A stretch of 64,000 nt of DNA from Ascoidea asiatica (lineage: Eukaryota; Ascomycota; Saccharomycetes; Ascoideales; Ascoideaceae). The translations under genes were made by a program, and so were the position numbers. Of this stretch, positions 21,701-31,138 are shown one piece after another. The notes below the pieces were generated by a model. The model searched no databases, was not told where the DNA came from, and worked only from the letters and a program-made list of their open reading frames with translations. How positions within the stretch are numbered: the first letter of the stretch is position 1; each line of letters opens with the position of its first letter. The stretch is from assembly GCA_001600695.1 (NCBI GenBank), contig BCKQ01000001.1, positions 982,432-1,046,431 on the forward strand, written 5' to 3'.

Positions 21701-21927
21701 GCCTTATTATTATTATTATTGGTATTATTATTTGAATTTGATAAAGATATATTATTATTTATGTTTATATTATTTTTTGGATAAATTGCAATTGCAGTTG
21801 AAAATGGAGCCATTGCAATCATATAATCCGATATATTTACATTATTCCAAGATAGAGAATAACATTCCCTTGATCTATAGAATACATCTCTTAATCTTTC
21901 CCAACCCAAACTTGGATTCGAGGCCAT
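18733..21927 (-). CDS. VPS16: Vps16, HOPS/CORVET core subunit
   Basis: A core subunit of the vacuolar tethering complexes HOPS and CORVET that, with Vps33, promotes SNARE assembly at endosome and vacuole. The N-terminus NPSLGWERLRDVFYRSRE is the family signature. The segment LEWCGNDAIVLSFSDQIKLIGPG and the following EIDGIRILS/FLSRVS region match the beta-propeller half. The C-terminal half (from about residue 560) is the alpha-solenoid, with IAYQEGRLKLSIMLL and HKDISKLKEIY motifs. At 1064 aa it is longer than the roughly 800-aa Saccharomyces protein because of Asn-rich inserts at about residues 50-115 and 215-300 within the propeller and another at about 800-835. The start ATG is the only one upstream of the signature. 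Confidence 0.95.
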   Translation of the reverse strand: MASNPSLGWERLRDVFYRSRECYSLSWNNVNISDYMIAMAPFSTAIAIYPKNNININNNISLSNSNNNTNNNNNKANNITSSNNNNLNQLNQLASQPFKNNSLNINNNNNNSKFIQLFSGSGSRLFNINWNEKLNGKIINFNFNINEDLIIILENGNFRNYYDFNGNFNEFTLGFNSDKIGVNDVKFYNTGFVAKLNNNTFIHVNDFKNPYPRLLATFQNINENINNPDKSKSKQQTINNNKINPNSSSDTQSILTSNEENNINNNNITSTNLDANNNTNNDDDDNSFQSNSNSNSNSNYISNFQQMSSDYYFQINSWNIIPPAFSLSKNIEVLISKDETIYTIDDLLIQDKFLNEGPFNFISISPNGDFLSLYSSNLNKLYIISSDFQRKLSDYDLNLDSINEKPLQLEWCGNDAIVLSFSDQIKLIGPGTSSINFYYDNPVFLYTEIDGIRILSDNKLEFLSRVSDLTVDIFKIGSTSSSSILLDSIDNSNSLENLSLIKNNLTEAINNCIKASTEEFDPFWQKKLLKSASFGKSFLEFYNSDFLSETILNLKILNQIRSHSIGMFLTFKQFQYISNNGISFQDNLINNLLIKRNKFYLSLKISEKLNLPNDLIYINWACLKIKYSDNLDDQTLLKIIINKLKIIENISFEKISQIAYQEGRLKLSIMLLNFEPVSSKKIPLLLNMEEDELALIKAEESLNYQLILYVLLILYYKFLVSNSNIGEFFKILNNRKISKNFLEKLLRENNFANLNFNDSIILLKKFYFSFDDRLEIANFQITESLKDEKKDLIENNLNINHGKTIGSNIVNTNVSNINDNNLNVNSSNSINVTEELNKLNEQKISLKKSIKSYQEFKNNKNYQDDLKYLNEEIKLITIQEQLSKDLIPIYSNLKFHHKSIIETIIELIKINNWSSTGSTSITNKINKILKEFKISDLRFQWVVLKTLTSMNKFNELLTFVNNVSSASGKIAIGYKAIINECLKYNNKLMASIFLKKSGTNEFAYDEKFDYYLRCGDYKNYCEEAVKHKDISKLKEIYGIYSKNGGERNAGIVEVINTYINKLKK

Positions 21928-22579
21928 TGTTTATTGATTAATTATTTTTTGTTTTTGATTATTGGTTATTGATTGGTGATTGATTGGCGATTGATAATTG
22001 TTGAATTGAGATGAATTCAAATGAAAAATGATAAGTAATAGTAGTCTTGTTTAAACCAGAATTGAATCCTTTTAGCAATTGAGATTGATATGTTCAAATC
22101 CAGCAATAACAAGTTAGATATAATTGTTTATAAAGAGTGAATAGATAATAATAATGAATTAATTAGAATAATATTCAAATAATATACATGAATAGATGTG
22201 AATCAATAACTTCAAATATATTAAATCAAACTATTTGTTTATGGTCTAACAATAGGAGACTTAACGACTTAACGAGTATCTGAAGCTGAAGGCAAAGGCC
22301 TGCTGTTGACGCGTTGGAGAAGAATGCACCGAGACCATAACAGCGGGTCTTCTATTGAGGTAATACAGGGCAACAATCCCGTAGTTTAGTCAAGCACGTC
22401 CCGATGTCTCGAGATTTCAAATTATTTTATTTTGTTTGGCGTCAATCGAGAAATAAATTAAATTACTAGAATAAATAAAGGATATGAAAATAAACTATAT
22501 AAAAATAAAGGATATAATCTTTTAACTTGAAGTAAAAGAATCAATTGAAACAGTAGAAGCATTACAATACAATTTAAAA
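21928..22579. promoter_or_regulatory. Bidirectional promoter VPS16/ELC1
   Basis: The interval separates two divergently transcribed genes. A GC-richer core at about 22260-22420 contains GACGCGTT (ACGCGT at 22309-22314, an MluI-box-like site). AT-rich flanks lead to each ATG. No RNA gene is recognised. Confidence 0.5.
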
Positions 22580-23080
22580 ATGAATAGAATAGAAGAGTTT
22601 AATTCCCAGTTTGCCTCTAAAGATTCAGACTCCGATTCTGATATAGAGATTCAAAAGAGCAGGCACTTCAATAAAAAGAAAAATACATTATCTTCTAAAA
22701 ACAAAAATAATAATATCAAAGATCTAGAACTTGATATTGATGATGATGACGATGATGAAGATGATGAATCTTTAGAAGTTTTACAAAACTCGTATATTAA
22801 ACTCATATCTAATGATAACTTTGAATATATCATAACTAAAGAAGCTGCATATATTTCTCCAACTTTAAAATCAATGTTAAATTCATCTTTTAAATTTAAA
22901 GAAAGTCAAAAAAATAGAATTAAATTGAATGAATTTGATTCCAAAATTTTAGAAAAAGTTATAGAGTATTTATATTATAATCTAAAATTTCAAAATAATA
23001 TTACAAATGCTCCAAAATTTAATATTCCCGTTGAAATGTCTTTAGAATTATTAGTAGCTGCTGATTTTTTAAATGTTTAA
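22580..23080 (+). CDS. ELC1: Elongin C (Elc1) with acidic N-terminal extension
   Basis: Elongin C is a Skp1-like adaptor; in yeast it works with Ela1 and Cul3 in degrading stalled RNA polymerase II. Residues about 70-166 match the roughly 99-aa yeast protein from end to end. Recognisable segments are EAAYISPTLKSML, IKLNEFDSKILEKVIEYL and the C-terminal EMSLELLVAADFL. The first 65-70 residues form an extra Ser/Asp-rich tail with a run of consecutive Asp residues (about 52-59), not present in Saccharomyces. No internal ATG precedes the conserved domain, so the long form must be the one made unless an unseen exon exists. Confidence 0.9.
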   Translation: MNRIEEFNSQFASKDSDSDSDIEIQKSRHFNKKKNTLSSKNKNNNIKDLELDIDDDDDDEDDESLEVLQNSYIKLISNDNFEYIITKEAAYISPTLKSMLNSSFKFKESQKNRIKLNEFDSKILEKVIEYLYYNLKFQNNITNAPKFNIPVEMSLELLVAADFLNV

Positions 23081-23363
23081 ATAATATACATTTTTTAAAA
23101 AAGAATTATAACTGTTAAAAAAAAAAAACAAAGCGAATGATTAGATATTAAATTAAATGAAAAAAGGGGATATTAAGCAAAGAAAAATTTATAAAAAAAG
23201 AGTTAAAACAATTAAAAACAACATCTTTAAAAAAAATGAAAAAAAAAAAAATGAAATAGAAAAAAAAAATTTGAATAAATAATTACTACTACTATTACTT
23301 TTTTTATTATTACTATTATTATTATTATTATTATTACAGGAACATAAGAAACAATTAATCTTT
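23081..23363. other. Convergent 3' region with ATT repeats
   Basis: Between the stops of ELC1 and the TBC gene lie A-rich tracts and an imperfect (ATT)n stretch at about 23283-23336. Nothing else is seen. Confidence 0.5.
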
Positions 23364-26300
23364 TTAAAGTACAAATTGGTTAGCACCATTTCCAACACCA
23401 TTATCATTATCTCTATAATTATCACGATTAATATATTCATCAATATCACTATTATCACTATTATCACTATTACTACTACTACTTTCATTATTGATTTTAT
23501 GTATTTCAACTAGCACATTATTACGTATTTTAAAGATTTCATCATCACTAATTAAATTATCATAATTATTTAATAGCTTTGTTAAATCTGTTGATTTAAA
23601 TCTGAAAAATTTAAATTTCTTTTTAATATTTTTTAAAAAATCATAAATTTCACTTTCTTCTTCAATTATCATTAAATTTTTTTCAAAAAATTTAAATATC
23701 GAAATAAATATTCGAAATATCTCAATTTCTCCCTTTAAACATAAAATTATATCCCAACATTTAAATAAAATTTCTATAGGTAATATATCAATTAATAATG
23801 TTAAAAACCAATTTATAATTATAGAATCTAAATTAATTTTTTTAATCTCAATTAAATAAAAATTTAATTTTGGTAAATATTTTTTAAATAATTTTGAAAA
23901 AACTTTTGAATCAATTTCAATCGCTTTACTATCAAATTTAAAAAATTCTTTACTTAATATATTCTCTGTAATATTAATAAAAAACCAAAATGCTTCTTCT
24001 TCTTTAGGAAAGATTAATAAAATTATTGCAACTATTAAATTCATACCTTGACAATATCCAATTTCTGGAAATTTTCTATTAAATGCAATTAAAATATTCT
24101 TGAGTTTAATTACACCTGGTCCATCATTACCATGAAAAAAAATATTATATGGCATTGTTCTATGAATATCAAGCTTAATTTGAGATTCGGATTTAAGTAA
24201 ATTTTCAAAATTCTTATTTTTTTTTAGCGTATTAATTGTAGTTAAATTGATATCATTTCTTAATAAATCATAATATTCACCAGGAATAATTATTGATTTA
24301 GACCCTGAACATTCTTCCCATATTTTTTGTCTAAAATTCATTGGAATTCCATTAAATACTAATCTTCGAAATTCTTTATAGAGTTTTATATTATTTTTCT
24401 TTAAGTTTGTACCGAAAATTCCTAAATAATCATCCTTACTAATTAATTCTTCTTCTAGTAAGCTTTGAATTTCATCATCAAGATTATTAGTCACTGCTCC
24501 TCTCAAAGGAGACCTAGGAATTAAACGTGCAAGTTTATTGTCATTATTGTTAATTTCCTCTTCATTATCTTCAACATCTGAAGCAGTCGAATCATTTTCT
24601 TCTTCAACTTCTCCTATGAAAGTGGAATATAATTTATGATTGTTTTCTTCCATTATTTCATCCTTTATATCGAAATTTGTCATAGATGCTGATCTTGTTC
24701 TTTTTTTCAATTGTGCTTGAGATTTAGATAAAGATCTTATTCTTTGTTTAGATGCATTATTATATGATATTGAAACTTTTGTGAAGAACTCATTCCAAGC
24801 ATAATTGATTTTTTGTACTTTTTGATCGTGTTTTTTAGCAATTTTAATTAAGTTGGTAGTTGATGAATATAATTTGTTTTCATTTTTTTGATTGATTTTT
24901 TGGTCGATTTTTTGATCGAGTATTTTTTTTTTTTTTGTTAGTGATGTTGAAACTGTAGTTGCTGGAGAATGTGAAATTGATAAAGCAGGTGGATTATTTA
25001 TAAAATGATCATAATCGTAAAAACAACCATATCTATCAATTAATCTATTATGAATATTATTCAACAATGTTGGAGGCTTTTCACTGTTAGGAATTAAATT
25101 ATCTAACTCTAAAGGAATTTTGCTACTATCAGAGTTATTATTTGAGCTTAAAATTTCACTAGTCTCAATTATCTGATCTTTCTTAATACTTAGTCTCTGT
25201 ATTTCATTTCTATTATTATTTTTAATGTTATTTGAAATTCCATTATCTATTTCATTATTCGTTAAATTCAAGGAATTTCTATTGGAAAACCAATTGTTTA
25301 TATTATTGAACTTGAAATTAATTAGAGAGCTATGACGTGCTCTGGTTTGTACAGTATTTCCAGTATCACTACTAAAACTACTATTATTCATGTTGAAGCT
25401 ATTTGAGTTAAACATTGAATTAATCTTATGAGTCATCAAAAAAGACTCTGATGTTGAAGAAGAGATTGAGTTGTTTGAATCAAGTGAAGTATCTATTGTA
25501 TTGGAAACAGATTCAGTATCATTGAAAGTACTTGAAAAATTTAAACCTGTTGAAGTTGAAATATCATGAGATATATGAAATTCTGTTTCATTAGCAGTTT
25601 CATTTTCATCATTATCTCCAGCATTTTCTTCAATATTTTTAGATTTGTAAGTGTTATTTCGATTATATTTAGTAATAGATTCATCAGGCTTATTACTTTC
25701 GGTCGAAGTCTCTGGATCTTCTTTCTGAATCTCATCACTGTTTTCAATAGTATCACTATCAAACTCATTTTCGTTTTCCATTTCTTGAATAGTATCATCA
25801 TTGATGTTTTTATCCAATAAAGTCTGGTAATGATAATAGTAAATATTTGTTAGCGAAGAAGATGATATTGGAGTTATTGGAGTTATGTTGAACTTAGGCA
25901 CTAATTCATTGGAAGTCGAAGAACTTTCACCATTATTCTGAGGACTATTGGCTTGATCTCTCTTATTAATATCAGTATCATTCTGATCGGTTTGATTTTC
26001 TGGAGTTATTTGATCAATAGGAGTTTTAGGAGGCTCATTATTTTTAGATTTATTAAAATTTAATTTCGAAGTTGATATAGTTAGATTATTTTTTTTTAGA
26101 AATTCATTGAATTTATTAATACTTGTGTTTAGATTTTCCAATATAGAGGAATGCCTGTTGATAGTATTATCTTCAATGCTTATAGTATTTTCCTGAGGAA
26201 CCACGGATTGAGGGGTACTAATTGAATATAAATCATTTTGACAAATGTGAGTTTGAGAAAGATTGTTTTGAGAAATATTGTTTTGTACTTTAGTTAAAGG

Positions 26301-27977
26301 ACTTATTTGATCGTCATCAATAATTTTATTTGTTTTTGTGAATATAGAGCCAAGTTGTGATATACTCCTTGATGGAATTGGAGTAGATATTGATCTACCT
26401 TGTAGGTTTGAAATACTGTTATGAGAAGAAGAGATATTAGTGAAAGATGTTGATGGAGTTGATAAAGACACTTTTGTAGTTGGAGAAGATTTCATACTTT
26501 TTGGATTTATTTGTATTGGGGGACTTAAGCTTGTATGTACGGAATTTCTTAAAGAAGTTTTTATAGGGGTATTTGAAGAATTACTCGACGAGATATTATC
26601 ATAATTGTCGATTGAATTGGCGGACGAATTATTTAAAGAATTATGTAAGGAACTATTTATAATTGAATTTGTTGTAAATGATGGAGTACTTCTTGATTTT
26701 TTATGATTATTATTGAAATTTTTTTTATTATTTCCATTCAGTTTTTTGTGATTATTACTTAGATTACTATAATTACTATTAATATCGGGATGGAAAAAAT
26801 CACTTTGATTTAAAGTATTCAGGGTATATTGTCTTTTTAAGGATGCCAAATTTTTAAGATAATTTGAATCTAGATCAGATAAAAATGAATTAATTTCAGT
26901 TTTTAATTGATCTTTTGAAAAATCTATATTAGTTTCAGTATTAGAAGTTGTGTTTGGAAAATCTTGATTAAAAATATAATTATTTAATAGTAGATTTATT
27001 TTTCTTTTATAATTTAGGTCTAATAAATTTAATTCGTTTGATTTAAGATTAATATCATTTGATAGTTTATTTATAATAATATCTTTTGATACAATTATTT
27101 TTAGTAAATTTTGGTTGATTTGATTGATCTCGTTAATGTTTGATATTATATCGTTTATATAATTATTTATATTATCAAAACTATTCGAAGTTAAAATAGT
27201 TAAAGGAATTGAATCAGATGAAGATACTGAACAATACGATGGAGTTGATTTATGTGTGTAGTTGATATTATTATTATTGTTATTATTGATATTATTATTA
27301 TTTGTAATATTAGAAGAATTGATATTTGTAGATATGTTTGGATTATTTATTGATTTTGTTTTAGTTTTTGTATTTGTATTTAAATTTGAATTTAGATTTG
27401 AATTCGAGTTTGAATGTAAATTTGGATTTGGATTTGATAAAGGCCTTCTATGAGAGTTTTGAAAAGAAAAAGAATTATTTCTGGTATTGCTTTTATGAAT
27501 AGAACTATAATTCAGATTATTGAGATTCTTATTTTTAATATTATTATTTTTGTTAATAGCTATTGGATTAGAATTAGGATTAGAATTAGAATTATATGAG
27601 CTAGCTCTTTTATGAATTGAACTTGGTCTATTTCTCGAATTTATACTATTAATTTTATTTACACTTGAAGCTGTTGCTGATCTTGAATGTGTGGCTGACG
27701 CGTTTGCAACTAAATCAATACGTCTGTTATTTATATTACTTATATTTCTTGAATTAATAATTGAGTTTCTACTAGAATTTGAAATACTTCTGGGACTATT
27801 TATATTTCTGATGTTATTATTTCTTATAATGGGTGATTTATTCTTATTGAGAATATTGTCATTTTTATTACTGATATTATCAATTGATTGAGAGTTTTTT
27901 AGGATTGAATCTAATTGATCTGATTTGTCTATGGTTGGATTATATTTTAATTTATTTGTTAAAATTGAACTGGCCAT
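23364..27977 (-). CDS. Large TBC-domain Rab GTPase-activating protein
   Basis: A 1537-aa protein whose first 1150 or so residues are Ser/Asn-rich and mostly disordered, with a predicted short coil near residues 270-330. The C-terminal TBC domain (about residues 1200-1475) has both catalytic fingers: the Arg in IKLDIHRTMP (about residue 1270) and the Gln in GYCQGMN (about residue 1307), as in active Rab-GAPs of the Gyp family. It therefore probably stimulates GTP hydrolysis by a Rab in membrane traffic. The domain opens with FRRLVFNGIPMNFRQKIWEE. The architecture (long disordered N-terminus, C-terminal TBC) does not point to one Saccharomyces Gyp protein, so I give no symbol. Confidence 0.85.
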   Translation of the reverse strand: MASSILTNKLKYNPTIDKSDQLDSILKNSQSIDNISNKNDNILNKNKSPIIRNNNIRNINSPRSISNSSRNSIINSRNISNINNRRIDLVANASATHSRSATASSVNKINSINSRNRPSSIHKRASSYNSNSNPNSNPIAINKNNNIKNKNLNNLNYSSIHKSNTRNNSFSFQNSHRRPLSNPNPNLHSNSNSNLNSNLNTNTKTKTKSINNPNISTNINSSNITNNNNINNNNNNNINYTHKSTPSYCSVSSSDSIPLTILTSNSFDNINNYINDIISNINEINQINQNLLKIIVSKDIIINKLSNDINLKSNELNLLDLNYKRKINLLLNNYIFNQDFPNTTSNTETNIDFSKDQLKTEINSFLSDLDSNYLKNLASLKRQYTLNTLNQSDFFHPDINSNYSNLSNNHKKLNGNNKKNFNNNHKKSRSTPSFTTNSIINSSLHNSLNNSSANSIDNYDNISSSNSSNTPIKTSLRNSVHTSLSPPIQINPKSMKSSPTTKVSLSTPSTSFTNISSSHNSISNLQGRSISTPIPSRSISQLGSIFTKTNKIIDDDQISPLTKVQNNISQNNLSQTHICQNDLYSISTPQSVVPQENTISIEDNTINRHSSILENLNTSINKFNEFLKKNNLTISTSKLNFNKSKNNEPPKTPIDQITPENQTDQNDTDINKRDQANSPQNNGESSSTSNELVPKFNITPITPISSSSLTNIYYYHYQTLLDKNINDDTIQEMENENEFDSDTIENSDEIQKEDPETSTESNKPDESITKYNRNNTYKSKNIEENAGDNDENETANETEFHISHDISTSTGLNFSSTFNDTESVSNTIDTSLDSNNSISSSTSESFLMTHKINSMFNSNSFNMNNSSFSSDTGNTVQTRARHSSLINFKFNNINNWFSNRNSLNLTNNEIDNGISNNIKNNNRNEIQRLSIKKDQIIETSEILSSNNNSDSSKIPLELDNLIPNSEKPPTLLNNIHNRLIDRYGCFYDYDHFINNPPALSISHSPATTVSTSLTKKKKILDQKIDQKINQKNENKLYSSTTNLIKIAKKHDQKVQKINYAWNEFFTKVSISYNNASKQRIRSLSKSQAQLKKRTRSASMTNFDIKDEIMEENNHKLYSTFIGEVEEENDSTASDVEDNEEEINNNDNKLARLIPRSPLRGAVTNNLDDEIQSLLEEELISKDDYLGIFGTNLKKNNIKLYKEFRRLVFNGIPMNFRQKIWEECSGSKSIIIPGEYYDLLRNDINLTTINTLKKNKNFENLLKSESQIKLDIHRTMPYNIFFHGNDGPGVIKLKNILIAFNRKFPEIGYCQGMNLIVAIILLIFPKEEEAFWFFINITENILSKEFFKFDSKAIEIDSKVFSKLFKKYLPKLNFYLIEIKKINLDSIIINWFLTLLIDILPIEILFKCWDIILCLKGEIEIFRIFISIFKFFEKNLMIIEEESEIYDFLKNIKKKFKFFRFKSTDLTKLLNNYDNLISDDEIFKIRNNVLVEIHKINNESSSSNSDNSDNSDIDEYINRDNYRDNDNGVGNGANQFVL

Positions 27978-29225
27978 CTGACTTGAATTGAAAAGGTTTC
28001 ATTATTGATATTGATTAATAGATTAAATTTATTTATCTACTGTTTGAAATATCTAATTTGAATTATACAGTATATCTTCAGATATTTGAGATATTATTGA
28101 GAGTAAAAGATTTTTTATATTATGAGCCTATAACCTGTATAGGAAGAAAGGTCTAAAGAAATATAATAAAAAAAAAGAGATTCCAAGATTTATTGATGTT
28201 CTTATATATAAATGAAATCAGTTTGATAATCTTGTAAAATTCATTCAAAAAGATATTTTTATCTCATAAAAAGTATGTTTGATTTATCTTAAGATAATAT
28301 ATCACTGAATTATAAATGCAGTAGTAACTTTATGTGTAATTAATAATTCAGTATGAAAATAAACGAATTTCCAATATCGAAGTGGTGGGAGTTAAGTTTT
28401 GAGTATCTTTTATAAAATATTTTGTAATTCAGTTGTAATTGATGTGAATTGTGAATAATTATTGTGATTTATTTCATGTTTATTTCATGATTTAGCCTAA
28501 GTTTTTGGTAATTGCTTTAGTTCTTCTTTTATGTTTTGGATCCTTTTGATCGTTTTTGTTTGTTTTCTGATCTTGTTGATGTTTTTGTAAGCAAATTCCC
28601 AAACCGCTTTGACCTCGCTCCCGATCAGAGTCCCTGAATCACCCCGATTCATGAGTGTTTCCCTTAAAAACGGGAACAGTCCAGCCACTGAATTCTGAAA
28701 CGTATTTCTCAAGCAGGTTATTTCCCTGGCATTACAGAATCTAATGTAACGGCTATTTGCTTAGAAATGGTTAAAACCTGTCACTTTACACTACAAAGAC
28801 GGAGGCGTCACCCAGTGAATACATGCAATTTTTCATTTTTTTCCTGATTTTTATAAATTTTAATATATTTTCTTTGTTTTTTGTTTATTTTTACCTGATT
28901 TGTTCACATTTATTTTTTATTTTGATTATTTTATAGTTTTGATTTATTCTATTAATCGTTTTTTTACTTTTTTATTGTTTGTTTTTGTCATTTGGCTTTA
29001 TTTAACTTGGAATTTTTTGATCAAAAGTTGTCCACCCCTATTGGCTTTTGACTTTTTCAATGAAAAAATTTCATCCATTTTCTTGACCTATTGTTGTTGT
29101 TGTTGTTGTTGCTTGAATTTTCATTCTTTCATTCTCAATAAATAACAAACAATCCAAATCAAGTAAAACCAGCAAAAAATAAAAATCTATAATAAATAAA
29201 TATTCAAAAAATATTGAATTTTACT
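27978..29225. other. Long intergenic region TBC gene / ARP1
   Basis: The interval is 1.25 kb. A GC-richer block at about 28580-28820 has GACCTCGCTCCCGATC and GACGGAGGCGTCACCC, probably the TBC gene's upstream sites. A (TTG)n tract sits at about 29092-29110. No tRNA or other RNA gene is recognised, and the short frames here lack support. Confidence 0.45.
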
Positions 29226-30647
29226 TCAAAGGCATCGAGAATGGACTAATTCAGGATTTTCTTGATATTCACCATATGTTACCCACATTTTTTTAAATGT
29301 ACTTAATCCACCAAGGATACTACCTCCAATCCAAGTACTATATTTTCTTTCAGGTGGTGCATATATTTTAATTTTTGTTCTTCTACTTGTATTGCTTTTC
29401 AATTCTAATAATAATCTTTCCCCAAATCCTTTGATCAATGTATTACCTCCACTTAAAACAATATTTTTAAATAATGAATTCCTTAGATCTAAATCAATTT
29501 TATTTATACTCTCAATTATTATATCTTGAATTCCATTATATTCACTACCTATTATATCTGGCTGAAAAAGTATTTCTGGACTTCTAAATCTTTCAGTACC
29601 AATATTTATAACTTTACCATCCGGCAATTTGAAACTTTCATATTTCTTATTTCGTGAATTATCGTCTTTTTTCTTAAAACATTCCTGTTCATCATTCATA
29701 TTACTATTGCTATTATTATTATTGCTAGTATTATTATTTGAAATGTTACTATTTGAGTTATTATTATCATTATTATTATTATTGTTGTTTCTGTTATCTA
29801 TAGTTGCACCACCGATAACTTTATTATCTATTTTTTTTTTATCAATTATATCCAATTTTGTTGAATTATTTTTATTTTTATTATCATTACCACTCCCACT
29901 GATGTTACTATTGTTATTATTATTATTACTCATAGTTAACCAATCTCTTTCTTCTTTTTTTGGATCTTTTGATATATAACAACATTTTTCCTTTATTATC
30001 CTAACGATTTCTTTTTCTGCACTAGTTTGTAATAATATTCCATTTCTTCTTAATAATAATTGCAAATGTTCAGTTATATCTCTACCTGCTAAATCAATTC
30101 TTTTTATAGCACTTGGTAATGAAAATCCTTCATAAACAGGTACACTATGAGAAACTCCATCACCTGAGTCTAATACTAAACCAGTAGTTTTACCACTAGA
30201 GTATAAAGCCAATACAGCTTGTATACTAAAATAAATTGCAGGAGAATTGAATGTTTCAAAAAAAATTTGAGAAATTTTATCCCTATTTCCTTTTGGATTC
30301 AATGGTGCTTCAGTTAATAAACATGGATGATCTTCTGGGCTAATTCTTAAATCATTCAAATAAATTGATTGCCACAACAATTCCATATCTTCCCAATTCT
30401 CAACAATTCCATGACTTATTGGATGATTTAATTTTAATAACCCTCGATTTTCTTGAGCTCTATTTCCAATGAAATTATTATCTTCGATTTCTCCAGCCAT
30501 TACTCTGGAATATTTAGGTCTACCAACTATGGAAGGACAGTAACTTTTTGGTCTTTCTTCACCTGCAAATCCTGCTTTAATGGTTCCAGATCCATTGTCA
30601 ATGACCACTGGCTGATTCAATAATATATTTGAAGCTTCTGTTTCCAT
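29226..30647 (-). CDS. ARP1: Actin-related protein Arp1 (centractin, dynactin filament)
   Basis: The Arp1 subunit of dynactin forms the short filament that links dynein to cargo and is needed for nuclear migration. The start is the ATG at 30647; the frame runs further but only to a TTG. Actin-fold motifs are clear: VVIDNGSGTIKAGFAG near the N-terminus, VGRPKYSRVMAG, VLDSGDGVSHSVPVYEG, RIDLAGRDITEHLQLLL, KVINIGTERFRSPE and STWIGGSILGGL. At 473 aa it is about 90-100 residues longer than usual, owing to an Asn/Ser-rich insert at about residues 236-335, just before the PDGKVINIG strand. The Arg/Ala pattern (GRPKYSRVMAG) favours Arp1 over actin. It ends with TGA. Confidence 0.9.
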   Translation of the reverse strand: METEASNILLNQPVVIDNGSGTIKAGFAGEERPKSYCPSIVGRPKYSRVMAGEIEDNNFIGNRAQENRGLLKLNHPISHGIVENWEDMELLWQSIYLNDLRISPEDHPCLLTEAPLNPKGNRDKISQIFFETFNSPAIYFSIQAVLALYSSGKTTGLVLDSGDGVSHSVPVYEGFSLPSAIKRIDLAGRDITEHLQLLLRRNGILLQTSAEKEIVRIIKEKCCYISKDPKKEERDWLTMSNNNNNNSNISGSGNDNKNKNNSTKLDIIDKKKIDNKVIGGATIDNRNNNNNNNDNNNSNSNISNNNTSNNNNSNSNMNDEQECFKKKDDNSRNKKYESFKLPDGKVINIGTERFRSPEILFQPDIIGSEYNGIQDIIIESINKIDLDLRNSLFKNIVLSGGNTLIKGFGERLLLELKSNTSRRTKIKIYAPPERKYSTWIGGSILGGLSTFKKMWVTYGEYQENPELVHSRCL

Positions 30648-31138
30648 GATTAAAAAGAACAAAAAAATAAAAAGAAATATAGTTAAAAACTTCAAATAAG
30701 CAGTCAATTTGTTGCCAGTTGGTAATCCACTATACTAAGAATCCTCTTTTATTATAACAAGAATAACACTTCTGCAGTGCTTTGATAATTTTTTTTTTCA
30801 AAGTTGTATTTACATTTCTGATCTCTTTTCAAAACTTAACAATAACAAATAAACAACACTTTCAAATATTTAGTCCAAGACTACGAGATCCGGCATTTTG
30901 TTGACATCCGCTGTCATAATTAGCGTTCTAAAAAGGTATGTATCTAAGCTTTACACTTCAACCGCAATGCGGAAATGCCAACAGATTGCCGGATATTAAT
31001 ATTTGATTTTACTTTACTCATTTAAATTCAGTTTTATTTATTTTCATTTAGTTTTATTTATTTTTATTCAATTTCATTGATTTTTATTGATTTTTAGTCT
31101 CTGAGATGTATATAAAATAATAGTTAATAAAAAAAAAA
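30648..31138. other. Intergenic region ARP1 promoter / NOP15 3' end
   Basis: ARP1 upstream sequence with a large imperfect inverted repeat (30888-30911 and 30969-30994). The remaining sequence is AT-rich, with repeated TTTTATTTATTTT units at about 31027-31095. No gene is seen. Confidence 0.5.
30888..30994. repeat. Imperfect inverted repeat upstream of ARP1
   Basis: The left arm ATCCGGCATTTTGTTGACAT followed by CCGC (30888-30911) matches the reverse complement of 30969-30994 at 21 of 24 positions, with one 2-base gap. The arms are separated by 57 bases. It could be a pair of opposed binding sites for one factor, or a cruciform/hairpin. No coding potential. Confidence 0.75.
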
